A program made the position numbers and the translations under genes. The notes beneath the pieces were generated by a model. That model was not told the DNA's origin. It was given only the letters and a program-made list of their open reading frames with translations, and ran no database searches. Shown piece after piece: positions 20,708-28,943 of a DNA stretch of 31,475 nucleotides (the first letter of the stretch is position 1; each line of letters starts with the position of its first letter). Origin of the DNA: Mnemiopsis leidyi (lineage: Eukaryota; Ctenophora; Tentaculata; Lobata; Bolinopsidae); the NCBI GenBank assembly GCA_000226015.1, contig JH154024.1, positions 2,133 to 33,607 on the forward strand, given 5' to 3'.

Positions 20708-23700
20708 CTGTAAGTTCTGTCTATCAAATCATGTTTAAAAATCTTTTCACCCCAGATCTTCGAGAAACTTTAAAACTTCATTGTAGAAATGGGCTGTAAG
20801 GATTCATAACTTATCAAATGATAAAAGGCAAGGGACTCACTTAAAGGGACTATTTTACCTGGGTAAAGTGTCTGAACTGCCCTTATATCATCATCATGTA
20901 GTTCCATAAGATCAAATGCATTCGATGGGTAGCCTGGCTGCATCACTGCATCTTCTTGTTGAGAGTGGAGAAGTCCCAAAGCATGACCTAAATTAAGTGT
21001 ATGATTTTATAGGACCGTAATCCATGTGATTTAATTTTATAATGACATTCTAATACAAGAAATTTCTCATACCACACCCACACCCGTGTGTTTAATTCTT
21101 TATCAAAGTGAAAATTCAGCAGAAACATACCAATTTCATGAGTGGCAACGTAGAAAATACTTGTTGCTTTGTCTCCATCGTTCATAGAAAATGTTTGGTA
21201 GTCATTAAAGTGAATTTCACTGTGAGTTGGACTGTAAGCATGTGCTTTTTCAACTCCTGGAGAGAATCAGAGATCTCAAATACAATAGAGTAATGCACAC
21301 TGCTAAGCATTTGATATCAATTTCATTAATCTATAGCAAAATGTTTATTGTCCTCCGTTCGGGACACTAATCAAATCCAATTAACTTTACCAACCTCTGC
21401 CACAAAAGGCTATTTGGCAGATGTTCTGCATCGAGTATGATTGGATTTGCAGCAAATGAATGGCAAACAAGTTCACTGATGGACCGTTTTAAATTATGAA
21501 TTTTAAATGAATACCTGCGCCATGAAATGTTTTCCCATCTGCATGACGATCTCTGACAAACATAAACACAATTTCGGCTGTAGCAGTTGGCAACACCTCT
21601 TGGAAACTAAAGCCGGTCGATTGAGAGTAAAGATTCAGTGCATTGAGGACTCCTTGTCTAGTGCCGTCTGGCCCTAGATTAGTGCTGAAACATAGGTGAT
21701 GAGATTTACAAAAAAATGTTTTAATTTTGTAGTAATGGGATGAAGGTTGAAATCCGTATGTAAGTTTAGAGAACGAAAATTAGCTTCTAATCACCTGTAG
21801 TTTTGAAAGTTAAATCTCATTGTGTTCTCTGCAATCCCCCATTTGTGATTAGACAGGGTAAATCGTTTCCTTCGAGATCTTTTTACGGGTTTTTTATAAC
21901 CACTTGATAAGTTCCATCTCTTGCAAAGTCTGGCCATAGTTATTGAGTGGTCATCTCGATGCATGATGGCAACCTGTATATATACAGGTTGCCATCAGGT
22001 TGTTCTTTCTGTTGTCTTGAAATAGTTCAAAACTCGGCAAGTAAGGCTTTATCAATATGTATATTAATAAAGCTTGACTTGTCGAGTTTCAACTATTTCA
22101 ACACAACAGAAAGAACAAATTTATTAAGTATGATTGTCAAGTAGCGAAAAAGAGGGAAATATTTCCAAAAATAAATTTGCTTTTTTACTGCCTCCATGAA
22201 CACAATAAAAGTGTGACTGTCCTTGCCGAGTTCCAGTATAATCGTTCAAACTCAAGGATGTACTAACTGAAGAGAATAGCGGGGTTTTGTGAACATTCGA
22301 CACTATTTCCTTTCCTTTAATGGATACTGCCACTTTTTCTAAAAGTCCTCCTATGTGCTTGTATACATCAAGCCTGGCTTTGAAAGAGTATGTTTTCGTT
22401 TCGTCTTCAGTCGGAGTATAGCATGACTCTAAAACTGTTTTTGTTGACACCAATGGAGTTAGGAACTGACCTGAAATTGATTTATTTTAGATAACTACTA
22501 CCCAATTTATATTCTACGGTTTACCTGGCATATTTCGTGCATATTTAAGTACTATTTTTCTTCTGATGCAATGGTTTCAAGGTAACGATGTCAACAAGAT
22601 TCCTTGATTTAAGCATCGCATTAAAAGTAAAGGCTTACATACCCTCTAACACAGTTAGAAACTGTGCACAAAGCTTCATTCTCATAAATCTCAAAGCCAC
22701 AACTTCTAATGGGGTGTCATGTCCGTTGGCGTTTAGGACATCATAGTTAAAGCCCAGGAAAATCGACCTGCTTCGCCCATTTCTGACGTCATTGAACTTT
22801 ATATCAAGTTCAAGATAGTAGGACTCAGCTTCAGCTACTATCTCCGCACGATCCTTGTCACCTGTAAAAATTGTTTAGATGAAATCAAAATAACAGCAGT
22901 TTCTTAGTGGTATTTAGAATAAAGTGAAATTGAAATAATCAAAAACCATTTTATAACCTTATGCAATGTTCGAATTTGTGTGATTACTTCAAATGTAATT
23001 TATTTCGTCCTTATTTCAAAAGTTAAACCTGGCATGGTGAAGGCAGCTGTATTTCTTACAGCTGGTTTACTGAGTATGTTAAAAGTAAAACCTGGCATAG
23101 TGAAGGCAGCTGTATTTCTTACAGCTGGTTTACTGAGTATGTTTAAAGTTAAACCTGGCATGGTGAAGGCAGCTGTGTTTCTTACAGCTGGTTTACTGTG
23201 TATGTTAAAAGTTAAACCTGGCATGGTGAAGGCAGCTGTGTTTCTTACAGCTGGTTTACTGAGTATGTTAAAAGTTAAACCTGGCATGGTGAAGGCAGCT
23301 GTGTTTCTTACAGCTGGTTTACTGAGTATGTTAAAAGTAAAACCTGGCATGGTGAAGGCAGCTGTATTTCTTACAGCTGGTTTACTGAGTACGCTCCTAC
23401 GAGTGGTGCACCTGTCTCCATTAGGATTGGATACCAAATCTGGGTTTCCACATCTGTCTTTCTGCATGAAACCTACCATCTCCTTCGAAATTTCACCTGA
23501 AAATCAGAACCATCATTGCAACAACCTCTTTGGCTGTGGGCCAAATATCTCTGATTGCGTGTAACACATGTAGTAAATAGTAGATATCTTCATATTTTCA
23601 GTTCTGGATTGTCATTCCAACCAAAGATTATTAAAAAAATAGGTGTTAACATACCGTTTTCAACAAAACCGTTAAATCGAAGAAAAGATTGGATGGCAGT

Positions 23701-26700
23701 TTGTAAGTTATCCTCGTTGAAAGTTGTTCTCTCTTTTACACTGGGGTCCGCCTCTTCAGACTCTTTTGTTTCCTCATCCAAAGAATAATCCACATAACCT
23801 GGAATATATTAATAGAGATCTTACGTATTCCTGGGGAGGGGTCACAAATTCGACCAATAAAAAGCTAAAAAATAGTGCTTCCTAGCTTCTGATTGGTTAA
23901 CATTAGTGACCTCTCTCCAAGATATCTTTCTCTATTACACTACTTAAGTATTGAGTATTACAAGCCAAAAAAGTGTATCTTTTGGCGATCATACACATCG
24001 TGATTCGTGAAAGTTGTTCACTTTTTATAAAGCTTAGAACCAGTTTGTTCTCACCTGCAAAAGCTAGATAACCTAACGGAGTTTTTGTGGCGTTTGGTTG
24101 CTCAACTATTTTTTGTATGACTTGGTACGGAACATCTTCCTCAATTGAGATCTTCGCTATTTCAACACCTGTTGAATGATTGTTAGTCTTAGAATCTTTA
24201 GGGAGGTGTCGCACATCGTTGTATCACGTGTTACATCATCGTCGGGAAGAGTAGGAAATTTTTTTAATCTAGAAAAAATCTCCGACTTCTGAACCCAGGA
24301 ATTCTGACATCTATTATTCTACACTATATATTCTACATCATGTTACACTTTGTATCATCTGGATCGACACTGTTCATAAGAAAATTAGAACGACCGAATT
24401 AGTAATTAGTGAACACAAGACAGAGACGTATAGATGAACCAAAGGAAATATCTGCAACAAATCATTTCACAGTTCAAACTAACCCTCAGAAGATGTCTCG
24501 AACTTAGGTTCTTCCAGGATTTTGTTTGTTTCATCGTTATAAGGCTCTTCTGTTGGTGCCAGTGTTTTGGCAGTTCGAAACTCCCTTTCTTCAAACTCAA
24601 AGTCCACTGTGTCATCTGTAAATTTCATTGAGTAGACTTTGATCATCAGTAAAGTTTTACTATTACCTGATAAGCTGTAGATTATGCGAAAAATTGTAAA
24701 TTGAAATTTTTAACATTTCCTTTTTTAATCAAAGTTGTAGTTGTAAATTATCATTAAATGATATAACCTTCCGTTTCCACTCCAAAGACTACGATTCTGG
24801 CCACTTTCATATTCTCACTGGATGATTGGATCTTCACTGCATCTCCGACTAACGTTAACGGGTCTTTATACTGATAAAAGTATCTTGTGTTAACTCACCC
24901 AAGAATATAACGGTTTTTAGACATATAGTATAGTATTGTAAGTTGTATTCTAGTACTAGTATCACAATTTTCTCACCATAGACAAGTTTTAAAGACTGTA
25001 ATCAAACCTACTCCAGAAGAAGCCTTCTTAGTAAAAACATCAAGACGAACTTTACCTTTTTACATGTCACCAGGTAGCGAACCCGCTCTACTCCATTTAC
25101 CATGACAGGCATTTTTGTTGTTTTATCTGCAATCCCGCAGTAGGCAGCCCGTGGTGTGGCAACAAAGATGTTCGCATTTTCCATCGTGGTCAGATCGGTC
25201 TCTGGACCATCAGAGGGGGCGTACAACTCTACCTGATGTTTTTGATGCAGGAGCTCATTCTAATACTGTAGAACATATTTCTGTTGCACTTTGCCGGGAA
25301 TTTTTTTCACGGATCTAGTTAATCTAAATGAGGATCATTTAATGATGATTAATCAAGCATTTGAGCCTTTTAAGTCAGAACAATTATTAAAAAACTACCT
25401 TTAAAATTTGAGCTCGTTTTCGTAAAGAGACAGTAACCCAGTTGTGTCTAGCAGCTAGTTGAGCGAAGGTAGACACATCGTTTATACAGTCCTCAGCGTT
25501 TGAGTATTTTCCCCTCCCAATCTTCTTTGGCTGATCCAGCTCAGCTCCAGTTATTGTCAAAGCTTTTGGAGCTGTAGGTGAAAGACTGTTATTATTGAGA
25601 TTTGTAGCTAGTCGACGACCCTGTTCTTGGGAAAAATTTTTCTAACGCGGGACAGGGTTGCACCATATCTGTTGGCCGCATATATTGTGACTTCTCTTCA
25701 AGAATAGAGACGTGTGCTACAGTGTAATCAATAGCGATTATTGAACAACTGTCTAAATCACTGCTTCATAGTTCTGTAAATGTCAGGTCTATTTGTCTCT
25801 GTAAGTCGTCTTAGGGCTACGTCGCGTCTGTGAGTATGTGTGCATTCAAAGGATACGTTCACCCATTCCAACGTAAAAATTGCTGTCCAGTTATAAAACG
25901 TCGAGAACTCCCTCTCTTACAAACTTCTTCTCACTCAAAACCTCCCAAACGTGTGCTCTAATTGTGCAGTTAGGAAAATTGTATTACACATCACTGCTTC
26001 TGCTTTCTGTAAAGATGTGATACCCATGCACAAAAACCGAAATACAAACAGCGTAAATGTGCAGTTAAATAACAGTATACCTTGCTTCACAGCCCACACC
26101 ACTAAGTTGGAACTCGAAAATTTAAGAAATGGGATTACTGAACGATACCAATTTTCATACCTGCTGGTTTTTGTCCAGTTATCACAATCTCAGGAAGAAC
26201 TAACATCGTTGTTGAATGTCTCTTTGACAGAGAGATCCTGTCTCCATTTGCCCGACAGCTAAAGCTATAAAAATATATAAAATAGTAAAAAGAATAAATT
26301 TAATTCTTATAAAAATGTCAGATAACTCAACTCAATAGCAGGGTACTCAATGAATGAGTCCTCAATAAAATCCCAGTTCTTTGCCTACCTATAAATTTGG
26401 TCCTGACGTCTGGTTCCGTGTCCTTGAACCAGTGTGCCGCATCTTGTGATGAATCTGGAACCGAGGTAGACATCAATGTCCACGTCAGACATCTCGTCCT
26501 TGCAGAACTGGTACATGTCTGTGTTTTCTACACACCCCCAACTCTTGTCAAACCAATATGTGTAGTAGTAGGAGTGCAATGTAAACTGAGGGAGAGTAGT
26601 TTTATCTTCTTTTATCGACCTTACATTATTTTTAGAATATTTTATAGAAAAGTTTTGTGTAAAAAATATCATTTTCGGGAGGTAGAATCCTCAAATTTTC

Positions 26701-27466
26701 AAAATTCTCGGAAGAATTATTTGACTATGGAGGCGATTTGGCTCCGCAAGCTCAAAGACATATTGTCATATTACCTACATCACCTACAGTAAACTGACAA
26801 AATCTGACCGTATCAAAGAAGTAGACCCCGTCGAACTCAGCCTGCCACCAGATCTCATCCCCGTGACTAACACTTGACGTTCCCAACACTACTTTAGCTG
26901 CTGTCTTCATGTCACTATCAAAAGCAGGTCCAGGTCCTCTGGTGTTGAAATTAGGGTTAATCTGACGTGTAACCATGGGCTTTATCTTGGGCAATCTCGA
27001 TCTTAACCGGGTACTTTCGTCCAACAGTCGGGTGGAGGCTGGATCTGTTTCCTTCCATGCTTCCTCGTGTGCTTTTTGGAGCGCAAAGAAGTCGGTTGAG
27101 TTGAGAGAGGGTAGTTTGTCGAAGTTTGATTTGTTTAACGCAGCATTCAGCAGGGCTGGGACATGGTTGTTGTTTAGTATTAAAATATAAAATTACCAGG
27201 TTTCCATTGTCTCTCTCGCTTTGCTTTTTCTCAAAAAACAGGCGCTTTTTCTCCAGTTTTATGCGAATAGAATTTGCTGCAAACTCGTCAGAAATTTAGA
27301 CCGAATGAAAAGTATGGCGGTAAAAAGTTTTACTAAAAATGATTTTTTCTAAAAATAATTTTCTAACTGATTTTTCTAACTACTTACTCGCCCCTAAGAC
27401 CACATCACATTTCACTGCTACAGCAAAGAATAGGAAATTTAGTGCAACAAACTTAACAAAAGTCAT
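19508..27466 (-). CDS. Secreted multidomain matrix metalloproteinase (2x F5/8C-like, MMP, hemopexin)
   Basis: Twenty exons, in transcript order: 27466-27388, 27155-26788, 26585-26389, 26258-26161, 25571-25399, 25232-25056, 24870-24768, 24615-24484, 24168-24055, 23798-23655, 23496-23386, 22861-22643, 22470-22189, 21929-21795, 21684-21515, 21256-21131, 20987-20859, 20707-20585, 20467-19992, 19696-19508. About 1,181 residues. Zinc endopeptidases of this family cleave extracellular matrix and surface proteins. The N-terminal discoidin-like pair would target the enzyme to a glycan, lipid or matrix ligand. All splice phases agree except within exon 14, where the furin/catalytic frame is -1 to the incoming frame (see the heptamer at 21889-21895). 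The last exon is read past a consensus donor (19517/19516) into TAA at 19510-19508; a further downstream exon is possible. The start is the ATG at 27466, opening a clear signal peptide. Confidence 0.75.
20859..21929 (-). other. Furin site and MMP zinc catalytic domain (exons 14-17)
   Basis: Exon 14 holds KRSRRKRF, a furin-type activation site, then TLSNHKWG...MRFNFQNYS, the usual start of the mature MMP. Exon 15 holds GVLNALNLYSQSTGFSFQEV and AEIVFMFVRDRHADG, the structural zinc/calcium region. Exon 16 holds AHAYSPTHSEIHFND and FYVATHEI. Exon 17 completes HEIGHALGLLHS (HEXXHXXGXXH; catalytic Glu near residue 875) and carries the Met-turn AVMQPGYP. All catalytic ligands are present, so the enzyme should be active if translated. 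The frame of exon 14 is discussed with the heptamer at 21889-21895. Confidence 0.92.
21889..21895 (-). promoter_or_regulatory. A AAA AAC heptamer at a frame change (candidate -1 frameshift site)
   Basis: Gene-sense bases 21895 to 21889 read A AAA AAC in the incoming frame (codons ATA AAA AAC), followed by CCG TAA. This matches the X XXY YYZ slippery pattern. A -1 slip continues with CCC GTA AAA AGA into the furin site and catalytic domain. Without slipping the protein stops at 21885-21883. One additional A in the six-A run would also restore the frame. Alternatively, an acceptor at 21955/21954 (CGAG/ATGACC) would enter the catalytic frame directly, without slipping. No strong downstream stem or pseudoknot is visible by eye. 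Confidence 0.45.
21964..21997. repeat. Perfect 34-bp palindrome
   Basis: TGATGGCAACCTGTATA followed immediately by its exact reverse complement, with no loop. It lies 34 bases upstream (gene sense) of the proposed exon 14 acceptor and directly beside the larger hairpin. Confidence 0.95.
22000..22118. repeat. Near-perfect hairpin in MMP intron 13
   Basis: Arms of about 53 nt: TTGTTCTTTCTGTTGT.TTGA then AATAGTT.AAACTCG.CAAG pairs with the complementary right arm ending AACACAACAGAAAGAACAAA. It fills most of the 259-nt intron before the furin exon. Confidence 0.88.
22189..22861 (-). other. Unrecognised insert between cysteine switch and furin site (exons 12-13)
   Basis: About 167 residues, where ordinary MMPs have a short link. 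Exon 12 contains YYLELDIKFNDVRNGRSRSI and VVALRFMRMKLCAQF. Exon 13 contains TYSFKARLDVYKHIGGLLEK and VAVSIKGKEIVSNVHKTPLF. Alternating hydrophobic strands and three Cys suggest a secreted beta-sandwich domain, but I cannot name it. Both exons are phase 1-1, so each could be skipped without changing the frame. Exon 13 read past its donor ends at a TAA near 22124, about 65 nt further on, so intron retention would give a soluble, protease-free form. Confidence 0.65.
23025..23391 (-). repeat. 63-bp tandem array carrying six in-frame splice donors
   Basis: Six copies of 63 bp, with plus-strand AAACCTGGCATGGTGAAGGC starting at 23025, 23088, 23151, 23214, 23277 and 23340. On the gene strand each copy contains (C)A/GTAAAC, the phase-1 donor that ends exon 11 (23386/23385). 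63 bp is exactly 21 codons, and the frame stays open through all copies (unit SKPAVRNTAAFTMPGLTFNI plus Leu), with a stop only beyond the last. Splicing at any copy therefore keeps the downstream frame while adding 0 to 5 repeats of 21 residues just after the cysteine switch. The repeat includes only the last few exon bases; the rest is intronic if the first donor is used. Confidence 0.85.
23386..24615 (-). other. Acidic linker and MMP prodomain with cysteine switch (exons 8-11)
   Basis: Exon 8 (24615-24484) is an acidic Thr/Glu-rich linker. Exons 9 (24168-24055), 10 (23798-23655) and 11 (23496-23386) form the prodomain. PLGYLAFAG resembles the YL..FGYL motif, and NLQTAIQSFLRFNGFVENG matches the conserved ..A....Q.F.G...TG helix. 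MQKDRCGNPDL is the cysteine switch (consensus PRCGVPD), whose Cys, about residue 544, would coordinate the catalytic zinc in the latent enzyme. Pro-to-Asp and Val-to-Asn changes are unusual, but Arg, Cys, Gly, Pro and Asp are kept. Confidence 0.85.
23822..23940. repeat. Short fold-back (MITE-like) in MMP intron 9
   Basis: GGGGAGGGGTCACAAATTC..., ACCAATAAAAAGCTA pairs with TAGCTTCTGATTGGTTAACA..., AGTGACCTCTCTCC. A related half-copy lies at about 1890-1932. Confidence 0.7.
24768..25571 (-). other. Second F5/8C-like domain (exons 5-7)
   Basis: Exon 5 contains DCINDVSTFAQLAARHNWVT followed by VSLRKRAQILK, resembling the NWV.IDLG....I strand pair. Exon 6 continues VELYAPSDG, ANIFVATPRAAYCG and RYLVTC. 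Exon 7 closes with VKIQSSSENMKVARIVVFG, the V.I.......L.EV.V.G end. Exon phases (1 in, 0, 0, 1 out) are consistent. The exon 6 acceptor (ACATCAG/GTAGAG, 25233/25232) lacks a pyrimidine tract, and another AG lies about 33 nt upstream. Confidence 0.65.
26161..27466 (-). other. Signal peptide and first F5/8C-like domain (exons 1-4)
   Basis: Exon 1 encodes MTFVKFVALNFLFFAVAVKC, a short basic n-region and hydrophobic core typical of a signal peptide. It ends in a strong GTAAGT donor. Exon 2 adds about 45 residues and then a discoidin-like fold start. GDEIWWQAEFDGVYFFDTVR corresponds to the family's WWRVDLG...I..VRI strands. Exon 3 carries DVDIDVYLGSRFITRCG, the family's VEI.VG....CG region. Exon 4 carries SCRANGDRISLSK and LVLPEIVITG, the closing C...G..V.L ... 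L.EV.V.G strands. The acceptor of exon 2 has a TACTAAAC branch-point-like sequence. Assignment is by motif order only, with moderate divergence from typical members. Confidence 0.7.
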
Positions 27467-27915
27467 TCTAAGAATAAACTTGAATGTTGCAACGACGCAT
27501 TCAAAATATTCGCTCAACCAATTACGTCATACCTTAATTGGAAAACTGAAGCACCAAATAGGCAATTAATTATTGACTCTAAATCAATTACTTCGTGACT
27601 GTTGGCTAAATGATGTGTCGTACAAAGAGAAAGCAAACAGCTTATCAGCATGGTGCTTTCTGTTTGACCAAAAAGCAGCGTAATATTCTTTTTGATGCCA
27701 AGAACTGTGCTACAAGTAAAGCATTTACTTTTTGCTTCATAAAGAGTCTCGGTATAATTTAAAAAAGCAGTATTTAACTATTCTGAATTTTTGCCAAATA
27801 ATATTAAAGAACGAGTAACAAGCAAATGAAATAGCCTGGATTAAAATCTTGAGTTCAACACCAACTACTTTTATAATTAACTCTATAGTATCCGCTAAAT
27901 GCTAATGCTCTAATG

Positions 27916-27929
27916 GTAACCATGGTAAC
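27916..27929. promoter_or_regulatory. RFX X-box-like motif
   Basis: GTAACC AT GGTAAC fits the RFX consensus GTNRCC(N0-3)RGNAAC at every position. RFX factors drive ciliary genes, and FAM227 proteins are associated with cilia and flagella, so the neighbouring plus-strand gene is the likely target. The distance (about 1 kb to its ATG) is long unless a 5'UTR exon lies upstream. Confidence 0.45.
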
Positions 27930-28169
27930 AACACTAAGCAAACTAAGCAGATCACGACACAGAGAAAGTAGCTCTTTATAAGCGGGACAACTGTGACTAT
28001 ACAAACAAGGCTATACCAGATTAATCTATATTTGTTGCAGATCCTGAGTAAGGCCCAGGACCCGATAGTATATCCTACTAACCCTGGATCGTAACTGAGT
28101 AAGAATAGAACGGCCATACTCCTATACTCAGACAGTATTACTTATTTCTAACGGATAAGTAAACCAGAC

Positions 28170-28293
28170 TATAGACAGGATTTGTTGTTCACACAAATTG
28201 CTTAAGAGATTAAACGCATATAATGACGAAATATAGACAGGATTTGTTGTTCACACAAATTGCTTAAGAGATTAAACGCATATAATGACGAAA
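28170..28293 (+). repeat. 62-bp tandem duplication
   Basis: TATAGACAGGATTTGTTGTT through ATAATGACGAAA occurs twice, head to tail, with no visible differences, so the duplication is recent. Confidence 0.95.
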
Positions 28294-28880
28294 AAACTAC
28301 CGGGTTCGCTAAGTAACCTAGACAAAAACACAAGGAATTTAAGAACTTAGCTGAAGCAATGTTCTCACTCCTGCACACAAGATCATGTTAGCGAATCTAA
28401 AGATCACCCTTAAACCAAACAAGAAACAACCAAACAAGGTTTTTGGGTTGAGGAAATGAGCGGTAAGGAATTTCCCAAAGAGTGAGTGTTGTAGGGTGAC
28501 TTACTGATCGAATTACACTCGCCCACCGGACTAAATACTGTAAATCTGTTTCTATCCGGGACTTTCACACTGACTGGTCCGTTAATTAACTTATAATTAC
28601 TTGGTTATTTAGCTTGCAAGGCGACTTTATTTTGATTTCCCATACCAACACTTATGATAAATTAATTAAGGTGTCAGCGTTCCATTTCACAACAAACCGC
28701 AAGAATGCTTTAAAACGTTGCACTGAATTTTAAATACTTAACCATTACTTTATAATTTTTAGATTGTTATATTCAGTTTGAAATAGATTTAGATTCATTT
28801 AGAAGCTGTCATCACTAAACTTTATCTTGTTATAGATTTTATGACAAGACTAAGGAACTTTCCGGAGCCACTGATTGCCG

Positions 28881-28940
28881 ATTGGCCGAAATTCAACCAC
28901 GACGGTCTGATTGGCCAATTCAAATGAGGTGACAGCCAAT
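28881..28940 (+). promoter_or_regulatory. CCAAT-box cluster before the FAM227-like start
   Basis: ATTGG at 28881 and 28910 and CCAAT at 28915 and 28936 lie within 60 bp immediately upstream of the ATG at 28944. NF-Y-type sites this dense suggest a proximal promoter and a very short 5'UTR, although the ATG-proximal copy would then be transcribed. Confidence 0.4.
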
Positions 28941-28943
28941 AAT

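Larger units (their letters stand above)
27467..28943. other. Divergent intergenic region between the MMP and FAM227-like genes
   Basis: The two genes are transcribed away from each other, 1,477 bp apart start codon to start codon. Contents are the X-box-like motif (27916-27929), a 62-bp duplication (28170-28293) and a CCAAT-box cluster at 28881-28940. Untranslated first exons may lie here, but I cannot place them. Confidence 0.6.

Noticed and set aside
22980..23564. Long plus-strand open frame (194 codons) with a 21-residue repeat
   Set aside because: It is the antisense of the 63-bp array and of the prodomain exon. The minus strand carries the MMP homology and the splice signals.
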